Counted from the first letter of the stretch, positions 38,653 to 48,226 are shown. The stretch: DNA of 48,620 nucleotides from Candidatus Sulfotelmatobacter sp. (GCA_035498555.1 DATKAB010000198.1:1-48620); one strand, 5' to 3'. Notes: generated from the sequence alone by a model not told the origin. Numbers and translations: made by a program.

Positions 38653-39159
38653 GCGCGCGAGGCGTGTCCACCGTGCGCTGACGCGGCCGATCCGGGCCGC
38701 TCCCGGGCGCCAGCCCGGCTCCTCCCGCCTCCCGACCGCACGCCGGATTTTCAGGTTGCGGACCGGAGAGATTCTGTGGAAGAATGTCCGCGATGTGTGG
38801 TGTGGGAAGGTCATCGGCCAGGGAAGTGGCGGGAATGGGATGATGCCGCACCTCGATCCCCCGGAGGTTGAATCGGCAGCTGCGAACAATGTCCTCCCGG
38901 CCACCGCGGCAGTGCGGGCCAGGGGCGATGTCTTCGCCATCCCATTCCTTTTTCGTTCGCGCGCATGCGGCGAATGATCTGTCCGCACGCCTCGTGACCG
39001 CGGGGGCGCCCGCTCCCGGGAGAGAGGCCGCCTTCGCGGGCCGCGCATCGATCACACCCGGCACACCCCACAGCTCGCCGGGCCCGACCATCCACCAGGA
39101 GGGTGGAGAGCGATCGCAACCCAGCGGCGATCCAGCCTCCGCTTCAAACGGAAGACTCG
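38653..39159. other. Intergenic stretch with tandem hairpins
   Basis: Two adjacent GC-rich hairpins follow the HTH gene: GCGGCC/GGCCGC at 38683-38700 and CCGGGC-GCCA-GCCCGG at 38703-38718. They may terminate it, without a T run. The remaining 440 bases hold no gene I can support. The ATTTTCAGG patch near 38748 is the only AT-rich spot. Confidence 0.4.
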
Positions 39160-39756
39160 ATGAATTCTGAAGTCTCATCCCGCCCCGCGGGCGGGTTCTA
39201 TGTCGTGGGCATCGCCGGCAGTCTGCGACGAGGTTCGTTCAATCGGGCGCTGCTGGCGGCCGCTCAGGAGCTGGCGCCCGCCACGCTTCGCATCACCGCC
39301 CGCGATCTGAGCACGATCCCGCTCTACAACGCCGACCTCGAGGAGAACGGCCTTCCGGGCCCGGTGGTCCAGCTTCGCGATTCGGTGCGCGAGGCGGACG
39401 CGGTCCTGTTCGTGACGCCGGAGTACAATCATGGCATGTCCGGCGTGCTCAAGAACGCTTTGGACTGGCTGTCACGCCCGCCGCGCGCCAGCGCGCTCCA
39501 CGGCAAGCCGGCCGCGATCATGGGCGCAACGCCCGGCATGGTGGGCACGGCTCGCGCGCAGGATCAGCTTCGCCAGGCGTTCATCTTCACCAACACGTTC
39601 GCGATGATTCAGCCCGAGGTGCTGGTGAATCGCGCGCACGAGAAGTTCGACAAGTCGGGGCGGTTGACCGACGAGACGACCCGGCAGTTCCTCTCCAAGT
39701 TTCTCGAACGCTTCGAGCAGTGGATCGCGCGCTTCCGCGCGCAGGTCACGAGCTGA
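39160..39756 (+). CDS. NADPH-dependent FMN reductase (ChrR/YieF-like)
   Basis: A 198-residue flavodoxin-fold quinone/chromate reductase. VVGIAGSLRRGSFNRALLAA (phosphate loop GSLR.GS.N) binds FMN phosphate. PLYNADLEENG and VLFVTPEYNHGMSGVLKNAL, then DWLSRP, are the family's signature around the isoalloxazine ring (PEYN.S.(P/S)G.LKNA.DW). It reduces quinones, chromate or other electrophiles using NAD(P)H, in the cytoplasm. The start at MNSEVSSR (39160) has GGAAG about six bases upstream. Convergent with oligopeptidase B. Confidence 0.94.
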   Translation: MNSEVSSRPAGGFYVVGIAGSLRRGSFNRALLAAAQELAPATLRITARDLSTIPLYNADLEENGLPGPVVQLRDSVREADAVLFVTPEYNHGMSGVLKNALDWLSRPPRASALHGKPAAIMGATPGMVGTARAQDQLRQAFIFTNTFAMIQPEVLVNRAHEKFDKSGRLTDETTRQFLSKFLERFEQWIARFRAQVTS

Positions 39757-39858
39757 GCGGGAGTCCCCCGCCGTCGAGCGCCGGCGCGGTCGTGAGCGAT
39801 CCGACGCAAACCCGGACTCGACGGTCCCGTCGCCCCCGATCCCTGGCCCCGCCCCGAT

Positions 39859-41931
39859 TCAGGGCAGCGGTTTCGCCGCGTCGAGCCCCACCGTCTTCAG
39901 CACCCACGCGTAGTCGAACGCCACGTCGTGCAGCGCGTCGTATCGGCCGCTGGCGCCACCGTGACCCGCGCCCATGTTGCAGCGATAGAGCAGCGGATTG
40001 GCGTCGGTCTTGAGCGCGCGCAGTCGCGCGACGTACTTGGTCGGCTCCCAGAATCCCACCTGGCTGTCGTTGAGGCTGGTCTTCACCAGCATGGCCGGAT
40101 AGCGGGTCGCCCTCAGGTTGTCGTAGGGCGAATAGGCGCGCATCCACCGGTACTGCTCGGCGATCCTGGGATTGCCCCACTCTTCGAATTCCCCCACCGT
40201 CAGCGGCAGGGTTTCGTCCGACATGGTGTTGAGCACGTCCACGAACGGTACCTGCGTGAGCACGCCCTTGAACAGATCGGGCCGCAGGTTGGTGCAGGCG
40301 CCCATCAGCAGTCCACCGGCGCTCCCGCCCTGGATCACCAGCCGATCCTTGCTGGTGATGCGGCGCGCCACGAGATCCTCGGCACAGGCGACGAAGTCAG
40401 TGAAAGTGTTCATCTTGGTGGCCATGCGCCCGAGCTGATGCCAGGTTTCACCGAGATCGCCGCCGCCACGAATGTGCGCCATCGCGAACACCATGCCGCG
40501 GTCGACCAGGCTGAACCGGTTCGAGCTGAAGGTCACGTTCTGCGGAATGCCATAGGAGCCGTAGCCGTAGAGCAGGCAGGGCGCGGAGCCGTCGCGCAGG
40601 GTGCCGTTGCGATAGAGCAGCGTGATCGGCACCTGGACGCCGTCCCGGGCCGTGGCCCACACGCGCTCCACCGTGTAGCGCGACGGATCCCAATCGCCCA
40701 GTACCGCCGTGCGCTTCAGCAGCTTGCTCCCGAGCGCAGCCAGATCGAGGTCGTAGACCGAAGGCGGCGTCAGGAACGACTGATAGCCGTAGCGGTAGGT
40801 GGCCGAATCGTATTCCGGGTTCTGCGCCGGGAACTCGGTGTAGGCGACCTCGTCGAACTTCACGCGGCGGGTGGCGTGGGTGGCCGGGTCCATCACCGTG
40901 ATCTGGGGCAGCGCGGACTCGCGCTCGTTGAGGACGACGTAGTCCTTGAAGCACGCGACGCCGGCCAGCATGACGTCGGGGCGATGCGGGAGCAGCTCGG
41001 TCCAGCGCGAGGGATCGGGTGTCGCGACCGGCGCGGTCACCAGTCGGAAGTTCTTGCCGTGATCGTTGACTCGGATCCAGAAGAGATCTCCGCGATGGTC
41101 CACGTAGTATTCGCGGTCCTGCACCCGCGGCGCGATCAGTCTCCATTCGCCGAGCGGTTCGCCGGCCGGAAGCACCGCCACCTCCGACGTGGTGTGGCTG
41201 CCTCGCGTCTGAACGATCCAGGCCTGGCTGCGCGTCGCGGTCACCTCGACCTCGAACCGGGCGTCCCCCTCTTCGTACAGCAGGTCGTGCGTCGGGCTCC
41301 CGAGCCTGTGGCGATAGAGCCGGTAGCTGCGCTTCGAGACTTCGTCCTCCTGGGTGTAGAACAGCGTGCGATTGTCGGTGGACCAGGCCAGCGAGGTGAC
41401 GCGCTCGGCGTGATCCGGCAGCTCCTCGCCGGTGGCGAGATCGCGCACCCTGAGCAGGTACTGGCGGTAGCCGGTGCTGTCGACCGTGTACGCCAGCTTC
41501 GAACCGTCCGGGCTGATTTCGAACTCGCCGATCGCCATGAAGGGGTACCCCTGCGCAAGAGCATTCACATCGAGCAGCGTCTGCTCGGCCGCCTGCATGT
41601 CGCCCTTGCGGCGACAGTAGTAGGGGTACTGCTTGCCCTCTTCGGTCCGCGTGTAATAGAGGAACGCGCCCTTGCGGTAGGGCACCGTGAGGTCGGTCTG
41701 CTGAATGCGGCTCAGCATCTCGGCGTAGAGCGCGTCTTGCAGGGGCTTCGATCCCGCGGTCATCGAATCGGTGTAGGCGTTCTCGGCCTCCAGGTACCGG
41801 AGGACTCTCGGATCCTGTTTGTCCTTCATCCAGTAGTAGTCGTCGGGGCGCGTGTCGCCGTGCATGGTCACGGGATGGGGGACCCGCTCGGCAACCGGGG
41901 GGATCGGGGCGCTGAGGGCGGATGAGTTCAT
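39859..41931 (-). CDS. ptrB: Oligopeptidase B (prolyl oligopeptidase family, S9A)
   Basis: 690 residues, the usual length of oligopeptidase B. The N-terminus PPVAERVPHPVTMHGDTRPD, then DDYYWMKDKQDPRVLRYLEA, is characteristic. A seven-bladed propeller (about 75-400) gates the hydrolase domain with catalytic Ser537 in IQGGSAGGLLMG, Asp622 in LNDSQVGFWEP and His657 in GAGHGGASGR. YGYGSYG and HIRGGGDLGETWHQLG are also conserved. It cleaves peptides after basic residues, normally in the cytoplasm or periplasm. The start at MNSSALSAP lacks a ribosome-binding site. An in-frame ATG at 42000 has GAGG nine bases upstream and would add 23 residues (MFEPGRSQLARRATLLLPGP ...). Divergent from the 42149 gene. 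Confidence 0.95.
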   Translation of the reverse strand: MNSSALSAPIPPVAERVPHPVTMHGDTRPDDYYWMKDKQDPRVLRYLEAENAYTDSMTAGSKPLQDALYAEMLSRIQQTDLTVPYRKGAFLYYTRTEEGKQYPYYCRRKGDMQAAEQTLLDVNALAQGYPFMAIGEFEISPDGSKLAYTVDSTGYRQYLLRVRDLATGEELPDHAERVTSLAWSTDNRTLFYTQEDEVSKRSYRLYRHRLGSPTHDLLYEEGDARFEVEVTATRSQAWIVQTRGSHTTSEVAVLPAGEPLGEWRLIAPRVQDREYYVDHRGDLFWIRVNDHGKNFRLVTAPVATPDPSRWTELLPHRPDVMLAGVACFKDYVVLNERESALPQITVMDPATHATRRVKFDEVAYTEFPAQNPEYDSATYRYGYQSFLTPPSVYDLDLAALGSKLLKRTAVLGDWDPSRYTVERVWATARDGVQVPITLLYRNGTLRDGSAPCLLYGYGSYGIPQNVTFSSNRFSLVDRGMVFAMAHIRGGGDLGETWHQLGRMATKMNTFTDFVACAEDLVARRITSKDRLVIQGGSAGGLLMGACTNLRPDLFKGVLTQVPFVDVLNTMSDETLPLTVGEFEEWGNPRIAEQYRWMRAYSPYDNLRATRYPAMLVKTSLNDSQVGFWEPTKYVARLRALKTDANPLLYRCNMGAGHGGASGRYDALHDVAFDYAWVLKTVGLDAAKPLP

Positions 41932-42148
41932 GAGCGGGAAGGGTCCAGGTAGGAGGAGCGTGGCGCGGCGAGCGAGCTGCGAGCGGCCGGGCTCGAACAT
42001 GGGAAAGGCCTCGCGGAGGATTGAGGCGGCAGGACACGCGGGAACCGGCAGCATACACGAGCAGCCGCAAAGCCCGCGTTTCTCTCGCACCGCGAGACCC
42101 ATTACCCTGCCAGGCTCTGCGACGTACATTTCGCCTCCGGAGGAATGC

Positions 42149-45100
42149 ATGCGGCCCACTCGTTCGAAACTCGAGCTCTGGCTGGTCGTCGTGTCGCTTC
42201 TTGCTCTGGCACCCGTTGCGGCCTGGTCCGCGAAGCGCGGCGCGGCTCCGGCCTCGAAGCCCGCCGCCACGAAGAAGGAGCCGGCGGCCGGCGCCGGCTT
42301 CGACTACGGCGATCCCTTGCTGCTGCGCGGCCTCGAGTGGCGCTGCATCGGCCCCTACCGTGGCGGTCGCGTGACGGCGGTGAGCGGCGTCGAGGGCCAG
42401 CGCAGCGTCTACTATTTCGGCGGCACCGGTGGTGGCGTGTGGAAGACGGTGGATGGCGCCTCGAGCTGGCGCCCGATCTCGGACGGTCAGCTCGGCACCG
42501 GCTCGGTCGGAGCGATCGCGGTGGCCCCGTCCGATCCCAACGTGATCTACGCGGGAATGGGCGAGGCGTGCATTCGCGGCAACATGTCGGCGGGTGACGG
42601 CGTCTACAAGTCCACCGACGCCGGGCGGACCTGGAAGAACGTCGGGCTCGCCGACACGCGCCAGATCGGCCAGGTGCGCGTCGATCCCCGCGATCCCGAC
42701 CGCGTCTACGTCGCGGCGCTCGGTCACGCCTTCGGACCCAACCACGATCGCGGCGTCTACCGCTCGACCGACGGCGGCGTCACCTGGAAGAACGTGTTGT
42801 TCGTCAACGACAGCACCGGGGCCGTGGATCTGGCGATGGATCCGAGCAATTCGCGCGTGCTCTACGCCTCGATGTGGCAGGTGATCCGCACGCCCTGGAG
42901 CCTCGAAAGCGGCGGCCAGGGGAGCGGGCTCTACAGGTCCACCGACGGCGGCGACAGCTGGAAGCTGCTGAAAGGCACCGGGCTTCCCGGCGGCGTGGTG
43001 GGGAGGATCGGCGTCACGATCTCGCCGGCCGATCCCAATCGCGTGTGGGCGATCGTCGAGTCGGACAAGGGCGGCGTCTACCGCTCGGACGACGGCGGGC
43101 GCACCTGGAGCCGCACCAACGAGGAGCGCAAGCTCCGCCAGCGTGCCTGGTACTTTTCGCACATCTTCGCGGATCCCAAGAACGCCGACGTGGTCTACGT
43201 CCTCAATGTCGGCTGCTTCCGCTCCAAGGACGGTGGGCAGACATTCGCTCCGATCCGCACGCCGCACGGCGACAACCACGATCTATGGATCGACCCCCAG
43301 GATCCGCAGCGCATGATCGAGAGCAATGACGGCGGCGCCAACGTTTCCATGGACGGTGGCCTGTCGTGGTCGCGGCTCGACAATCAGCCGACCGCGCAGT
43401 TCTACCACGTGGTCGCCGACGACCAGTTCCCCTACCACCTGTACGGCGCGCAGCAGGACAACTCGACGGTGGGAATCGCGAGCCGCACGCGGGGGTTCGG
43501 CATCGGCGCGAGCGACTGGCACGACGTCGGCGGCTGCGAGAGCGGCTACATCGCCGCCGAGCCCGGCAATCCCGACATCGTGTTCTCGGGTTGCTACGAC
43601 GGCTATATCGGCCGCTACCAGCAGAGCACCCAGGAAGAGCGCGACGTGTCGGTCTATCCCGACAATCCGATGGGCTCCGGCGCCGAGGGCATGAAGTATC
43701 GCTTCCAGTGGACCTTCCCGATCGTCGCCTCGCCCAACGATCCGAAGACGCTCTACGCGGCTGGCAACATCTTGTTCAAGTCGTTGAACGAGGGCCAGAG
43801 CTGGCAGGCGATCAGCCCCGACCTGACGCGCAACGATCCGACCAAGCTCGGCCCATCGGGCGGGCCGATCACCAAGGACAACAGCAGCGTCGAGTACTAC
43901 TGCACGATCTTCGCGATGGCCGAGTCGCCGGCCGAACCGGGCGTGCTGTGGACGGGCTCGGACGACGGACTGGTGCACGTCTCGCGCGACGACGGCAAGA
44001 ACTGGTCGGATGTGACACCCAGGGATCTTCCGGCCTGGAGCATGATCAGCCAGATCGCTCCCTCTCCGCACGACAAGGGCACGGCGTTCGTGGCCGCCAA
44101 CCGTTACAAACTCGAGGATGATCGACCGTTCGCATACGTCACCCGCGACTACGGGAAGACCTGGAAGAAGATCAGCGACGGACTCCCGCAGCATTCCTTC
44201 GTGCGAGTGGTGCGCGAGGACCCGGTTCGCGAGGGGCTGCTCTACTGCGGCACCGAGAGCGGCATCTATTTCTCGCCCGACGCGGGTGCCCGCTGGTGGC
44301 CACTGCGCCTGAACGCGCCGGGATCGGCCGCGGCCTACCGGAGCGCCGCCTCGCGCGCCACGGCGCGGACGCGCCCCGATGATGCGGCGCGCGTCGCCGA
44401 GGAGGAGCCGCGCGGCATGCTGCCGGTGGTTCCGGTCACCGACCTGATCGTGAAGGACAACGACCTGGCGGTCTCGACTCAGGGCCGCTCGTTCTGGATC
44501 CTCGACGACATCGCGCCGTTGCGGCAGATGAACGATGCCGTCATGCGCGAGGAATTTCATCTGTTCGCCCCGTCGCCCGGCTACCTGTTCGGCGGCGGCG
44601 GGGGATTCGGCGGCGGGGGCGCCGTCGGCCAGAATCCGCCGCACGGGGCGCTGATCTACTACACACTGCGTGACGAACCGCGCGAGAAGGACGAGATCGC
44701 CCTCGAGATCCTCGATGAATCGGGTGCGGTGCTTCGCAAGATCACCAATCACGCCGAGCCCGACGCCGGAGCCTCGACCGGCGGCGAGGACGACGACGAG
44801 GCGCCGCCGGCGCCGCCGCAGCCGAAGATCCCGGCGCGTGCGGGACTCAACCGCTTCGCGTGGGACTTCCGCATCCCCGACGCCACCCGCTTCAAGGGCA
44901 TCGTGCTGTGGGACGGTTCGCTGCGCGGCCCCGAAGTGGTGCCAGGCCGCTATCAGGTGCGGCTCACCGTGGGCGGCAAGTCCCAGACCCAGCCCCTCGA
45001 AGTGCGCAAGGATCCGCGCTTCCCGACCACGGTCGAGGACTATCAGAAGAAGTTCGATTTCCTTCGCGACATTCGCGACAAGATCAGCGCCGCTCACGAC

Positions 45101-45538
45101 GCGGTGGTTCACATCCGCGACGCGCGCGATCAGATCAAGTCGGTGGTGGCGCGCGCCGCCCCGCTCGATCGGGATTCGAGCATCGCCAACTCCGCGAGAT
45201 CGCTGACCACCCGCCTGAGCGCGATCGAGGATTCTCTCTATCAGACGCGGAACCGGAGCAGCGAGGACCCGCTCAATTTCCCGATCCGACTCGACAACAA
45301 GCTCGCGTCCCTGGCCGGGACCGTGGACGGCGCCAACGCGCCGCCCACCGACCAGGCCTACGACGTGCAGCGCGATCTCTACGCGCGAACCGACGCGCAG
45401 CTCGAGAAGCTGAAGATCCTGCTCGAGCAGGATCTCGAGACATTCAATCGGCTGGTGAGCGAGAAGCAGATCCCGGCGGTGATCCTGAAGCAGCAGAAGC
45501 CCGAGAGGGGGGCGGAGCGGCCAATCAACCCGGATTGA
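42149..45538 (+). CDS. Giant exported sortilin-like/BNR beta-propeller protein
   Basis: 1129 residues. GGAGGA precedes ATG 42149 by four bases; signal peptide (LWLVVVSLLALAPVAAWSA). Residues 45-760 contain two propellers built of Asp-box blades: GGGVWKTVDGASSW, GDGVYKSTDAGRTW, RGVYRSTDGGVTW, SGLYRSTDGGDSW, GGVYRSDDGGRTW, and later ILFKSLNEGQSW and LVHVSRDDGKNW. It opens with the typical LEWRCIGPYRGGRVTAVSGV. Residues 830-950 have FWILDDIAPLRQM, a Gly-rich GGGGGFGGGGAVG turn, and an Ig-like part (RAGLNRFAWDFRIPDATRFK). The last 150 residues are helical. Proteins of this type are annotated as sortilin-like or glycosyl hydrolase by similarity only; no activity can be inferred. It differs from the Asp-box lipoprotein at 4388 in having the extra C-terminal half. 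Confidence 0.9.
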   Translation: MRPTRSKLELWLVVVSLLALAPVAAWSAKRGAAPASKPAATKKEPAAGAGFDYGDPLLLRGLEWRCIGPYRGGRVTAVSGVEGQRSVYYFGGTGGGVWKTVDGASSWRPISDGQLGTGSVGAIAVAPSDPNVIYAGMGEACIRGNMSAGDGVYKSTDAGRTWKNVGLADTRQIGQVRVDPRDPDRVYVAALGHAFGPNHDRGVYRSTDGGVTWKNVLFVNDSTGAVDLAMDPSNSRVLYASMWQVIRTPWSLESGGQGSGLYRSTDGGDSWKLLKGTGLPGGVVGRIGVTISPADPNRVWAIVESDKGGVYRSDDGGRTWSRTNEERKLRQRAWYFSHIFADPKNADVVYVLNVGCFRSKDGGQTFAPIRTPHGDNHDLWIDPQDPQRMIESNDGGANVSMDGGLSWSRLDNQPTAQFYHVVADDQFPYHLYGAQQDNSTVGIASRTRGFGIGASDWHDVGGCESGYIAAEPGNPDIVFSGCYDGYIGRYQQSTQEERDVSVYPDNPMGSGAEGMKYRFQWTFPIVASPNDPKTLYAAGNILFKSLNEGQSWQAISPDLTRNDPTKLGPSGGPITKDNSSVEYYCTIFAMAESPAEPGVLWTGSDDGLVHVSRDDGKNWSDVTPRDLPAWSMISQIAPSPHDKGTAFVAANRYKLEDDRPFAYVTRDYGKTWKKISDGLPQHSFVRVVREDPVREGLLYCGTESGIYFSPDAGARWWPLRLNAPGSAAAYRSAASRATARTRPDDAARVAEEEPRGMLPVVPVTDLIVKDNDLAVSTQGRSFWILDDIAPLRQMNDAVMREEFHLFAPSPGYLFGGGGGFGGGGAVGQNPPHGALIYYTLRDEPREKDEIALEILDESGAVLRKITNHAEPDAGASTGGEDDDEAPPAPPQPKIPARAGLNRFAWDFRIPDATRFKGIVLWDGSLRGPEVVPGRYQVRLTVGGKSQTQPLEVRKDPRFPTTVEDYQKKFDFLRDIRDKISAAHDAVVHIRDARDQIKSVVARAAPLDRDSSIANSARSLTTRLSAIEDSLYQTRNRSSEDPLNFPIRLDNKLASLAGTVDGANAPPTDQAYDVQRDLYARTDAQLEKLKILLEQDLETFNRLVSEKQIPAVILKQQKPERGAERPINPD

Positions 45539-45557
45539 GCGACGCTCTGCGCCTCAC

Positions 45558-46664
45558 TCAGTGAGAGCCATCTCGGGCCGTGCGGCTCCAGGCGGTGGTC
45601 TCCCAGTTGTAGCGCAGCCGCTCGGGCGGCAGGAGCGGAGGTAACGGCATCAGCAACCGCTCCGAGAGCTCGTAGGCGTAGGGGAGATAGAGCGTGCGCA
45701 GGTCGGCGAGCCGGCGGTCGGCCTCGTCGCCCTCGGTGAGCCGCACGCCGGAGCGGGCGAGCCACGCGCGCAGCTCACGAAGCTCGGCGACCGGCCGCGA
45801 GTCCGGCGGCGCGCTCATCGCCTTCGATCGAAAGATCTGGCTCAGGTCGACGAGCGCGTGACGCGCGATGGCGAACGTGAGGCGTGCCTGGAACGGGTCG
45901 ATGCCCTCTACACCCACGATCACCAGGGCGCAGGTGTCGAGGATCGCCACCATCGAGGCCAGCCAAGATTGATTGTCGTGTTGCGATCGAAAATAGCAGA
46001 GCACCGGATAGGAGAGATGGCTCTCGAGCGTTTCGGCCGAGGCCAGTTCCCAGTCCTTGAGCAGGGGCGCGATCACATTGGGATCGCGTGCTTCCGAGCA
46101 ACGGCGCAGCAGCACCGCCGCGGTCGGCGGAGAACCCGCCCACTCGTCGAGCATGGTGATGCGGGCCTCGCGCTTCGAGAACGCTGCGTACAGCACCGGT
46201 AGATAGGCGAGCACCAGCGCGAGGAAGCCGAAGCCGGTGCCGGCCTCGATCACCGTCACCAGCCGCGAGAGAACCGAGACCGGGCGCACGTCGCCCAGTC
46301 CGAGCGTGAAGAAGGTGGAGCCGCTGAGGTAGAGATCGGCGCCGAAGCCGCGCGTGGCGCGATCGGCGTCCAGACGAGAACCATCGGCCCAGTAGATGAG
46401 CGCAAATCCCAGGATCAGGCCGCCTGCCCACACCACCAGCAGCGTAAGGATCGAGAGCAGCGCGTAGAAGCTGAGCAGGTTCTCGCGCCGCGACCGCTTG
46501 CCGATGCCGCGCGCGGTGCTGGCCCACAGCCGCCACAGCCAGCGGATCACCCAGCGCGAGAGGCGTGCGCGGGCCGGAACGCGGCGTGGAAGCAGGATGG
46601 TCTCGAACGCATCCCACATCACCCACAGGATCAGCGCGATGGCTCCGGCCAATGCCAGGATCTT
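45558..46664 (-). CDS. Two-TM potassium channel-like protein
   Basis: 368 residues from GTG 46664 (GGAAGA eight bases upstream). A first helix (ILALAGAIALILWVMWDAF), a cytoplasmic linker, then helix LLSILTLLVVWAGGLILGFA, pore region YLSGSTFFTLGLGDVRPV with filter TLGLGD (121-126) and the inner helix TGFGFLALVLAYLPVLYAAF. This is the ion-channel family (Pfam Ion_trans_2) layout; TLGLGD differs from the canonical T(V/I)G(Y/F)GD, so selectivity for K+ is not certain. The C-terminal 200 residues are soluble and helical (DEWAGSPPTAAVLLRRCSEA) and may gate the pore. A TTG start at 46703 would add 13 residues. Its TGA lies in a small dyad (CTCACT-C-AGTGAG, 45553-45565) next to the convergent stop. 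Confidence 0.85.
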   Translation of the reverse strand, partial: KILALAGAIALILWVMWDAFETILLPRRVPARARLSRWVIRWLWRLWASTARGIGKRSRRENLLSFYALLSILTLLVVWAGGLILGFALIYWADGSRLDADRATRGFGADLYLSGSTFFTLGLGDVRPVSVLSRLVTVIEAGTGFGFLALVLAYLPVLYAAFSKREARITMLDEWAGSPPTAAVLLRRCSEARDPNVIAPLLKDWELASAETLESHLSYPVLCYFRSQHDNQSWLASMVAILDTCALVIVGVEGIDPFQARLTFAIARHALVDLSQIFRSKAMSAPPDSRPVAELRELRAWLARSGVRLTEGDEADRRLADLRTLYLPYAYELSERLLMPLPPLLPPERLRYNWETTAWSRTARDGSH

Positions 46665-46808
46665 CACGCCGGCATCTTCCGAGCACCGGGCGGGTTCGCG
46701 CAAGCGGGCGTGGCCGTGCGCTCCCCGGCGATGCTAGTCTCGCACCCACCGGGCGGACGCGGCCGCGCGGGATCCGGCCGATCGAACTCGACCCAGAACG
46801 AGGGCATC

Positions 46809-47051
46809 ATGAACGACCAGGCGGTTCTCGATCGCATCAACGAGCTCGCGCACGAAGAGCACCAGCTGTTCGAGCGCGAATCCCACGGCGAAGCCAGCGA
46901 GACGGATCGTCAGCGGCTCCAAGAATTGCAGCTCACGCTCGACCAGTGCTGGGACCTCCTTCGCCAGCGTCGGGCGCGGCGTACCGCGGGGCAGGACCCC
47001 GAGCAAGCGAAGATTCGCGACACGAAGACGGTGGAGGGCTACACCGGCTGA
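46809..47051 (+). CDS. DUF2630 family protein
   Basis: 80 residues. MNDQAVLDRINELAHEEHQL is the DUF2630 start (M....(I/V)L..I..L..EEH.L), followed by helices (ETDRQRLQELQLTLDQCWDL with LRQRRA) and a C-terminal VEGYTG. These are small helical cytoplasmic proteins, frequent in actinobacteria and relatives, of unknown function. GAGGG lies six to seven bases before ATG 46809. Upstream frames open from 46710 are antisense to the channel gene's start and are not used. Confidence 0.9.
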   Translation: MNDQAVLDRINELAHEEHQLFERESHGEASETDRQRLQELQLTLDQCWDLLRQRRARRTAGQDPEQAKIRDTKTVEGYTG

Positions 47052-47168
47052 ACGCGTGGCCGTTCGGTGGAGCGGCCCGCTCAGGTCGCGGTCCGGTTCG
47101 GCCGATAACCTTCGACGCGCGAACCCCGGCGGATGGCCCGCCGGGCCGGCGCGAAGGAGGGGACAGGC

Positions 47169-47735
47169 ATGGACCGCATGCAGGCCGAGCAGATCGCGGC
47201 CGCCCAGCTCGATCCCGGCGAGCGACTGCTCTGGTCGGGCTTCCCTTCACCCGGCGCCGCCGCGAGACGTGCGCTGCCCGCCGCCGCATTCGGGATTCCC
47301 TTCACGGCGTTTGCGGTGTTCTGGATCGCCACGGCGTATTCGTTCACCTCGAAGGGCCCTCACGTGCCCGGCCCGTGGGCGCTGTTCCCGCTGTTCGGCA
47401 TCCCGTTCCTGCTGGTCGGCCTCGGCGTGCTCACCGCGCCGATCTGGGTCTACCTCGGAGCCGAGAAGACCGTCTACGCCGTCACCGAGAAGCGCGCGAT
47501 GATCATCGTCAACGTCGCCGGGCGTGGAGTCCAGTCGTTCACGCACGAAGACATGAGCAACATCACGCGCACCGAGAATGCGAATGGCTCGGGCTCGATC
47601 TACTTCGCGTCGCGCATGATGAGCACGTCGCAGAGCGGCATGATGCGGATGACGCGCATCGGCTTCGAGGGCATTCCCGACGTGCGGCAAGTCGAGCAGT
47701 TGATCCGCGACCAGATGGGGCAGAAGGCCGCCTGA
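47169..47735 (+). CDS. Membrane protein with bacterial PH-like domain
   Basis: 188 residues. GGAGGGG lies about five bases before ATG 47169. It begins AAQLDPGERLLWSGFP, a common opening of PH-domain membrane proteins. Two hydrophobic helices follow (PAAAFGIPFTAFAVFWIATA, then WALFPLFGIPFLLVGLGVLT). From about residue 95 comes a beta-rich PH-type domain (VYAVTEKRAMIIVNVAGRGV, GSGSIYFASR, IGFEGIPDVRQVEQLI). The function is unknown. The next gene, also small and membrane-bound, begins 51 bases later. Confidence 0.85.
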   Translation: MDRMQAEQIAAAQLDPGERLLWSGFPSPGAAARRALPAAAFGIPFTAFAVFWIATAYSFTSKGPHVPGPWALFPLFGIPFLLVGLGVLTAPIWVYLGAEKTVYAVTEKRAMIIVNVAGRGVQSFTHEDMSNITRTENANGSGSIYFASRMMSTSQSGMMRMTRIGFEGIPDVRQVEQLIRDQMGQKAA

Positions 47736-47785
47736 TCCGGCTCGGTGCTTGACCGGCCCGTGCCATCGTCTCAGACTCCGCCGCC

Positions 47786-48157
47786 ATGATCCTGCGAATC
47801 GTCAACGGGCTCATGACCCTGCTGTTTGCGTTCGCCGCCTACCTGCAGTTCAACGATCCCGATCCGATCGCCTGGACCGCGATCTACGCCGCGCCGATGG
47901 TGGCCTCGGCCTGGGCGGCATGGCGTCCGGCGGGCTACCCGTGGCAATTCCCGGCCGCGATCGCGCTGATCGCACTGATCTGGGCGGCGACCATCGCCCC
48001 GCGAGCGCTCGGCAAGATCAGGCTCGGCGAGATGTTCGCGCAGTGGGAGATGAAGGACGCCGCGGTGGAAGAGAATCGCGAGATGTTCGGGCTGCTGATC
48101 GTCGCGGCCTGGATGATCGTGCTGGTGATCGCGAGATTGTTCGCGAAGCCGGCGTAG
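47786..48157 (+). CDS. TMEM220-like small membrane protein
   Basis: 123 residues, three or four membrane helices. LMTLLFAFAAYLQFNDPDPI with AWTAIYAAPM is the TMEM220-family signature ((A)..Q.NDPDP..W...Y). A further helix (FPAAIALIALIWAATIAP), a soluble loop with REMFGLLIVAAWMIVLVIA and C-terminal AKPA follow. The family is uncharacterised in bacteria. TTGACC (47750-47755) and CAGACT (47772-47777) with a 16-base spacer precede the ATG by eight bases, again a possible leaderless promoter. Confidence 0.88.
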   Translation: MILRIVNGLMTLLFAFAAYLQFNDPDPIAWTAIYAAPMVASAWAAWRPAGYPWQFPAAIALIALIWAATIAPRALGKIRLGEMFAQWEMKDAAVEENREMFGLLIVAAWMIVLVIARLFAKPA

Positions 48158-48196
48158 CGGCGCGCGATTGCCGGCGAAGTCGGCCGGGCAGGGCGA

Positions 48197-48226
48197 GAGA
48201 TCGGCGCGCAAGAGATCGGCGCGCAA
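48197..48226. repeat. Perfect 15-bp tandem repeat
   Basis: GAGATCGGCGCGCAA occurs twice head to tail with no spacer or mismatch. Confidence 0.85.
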
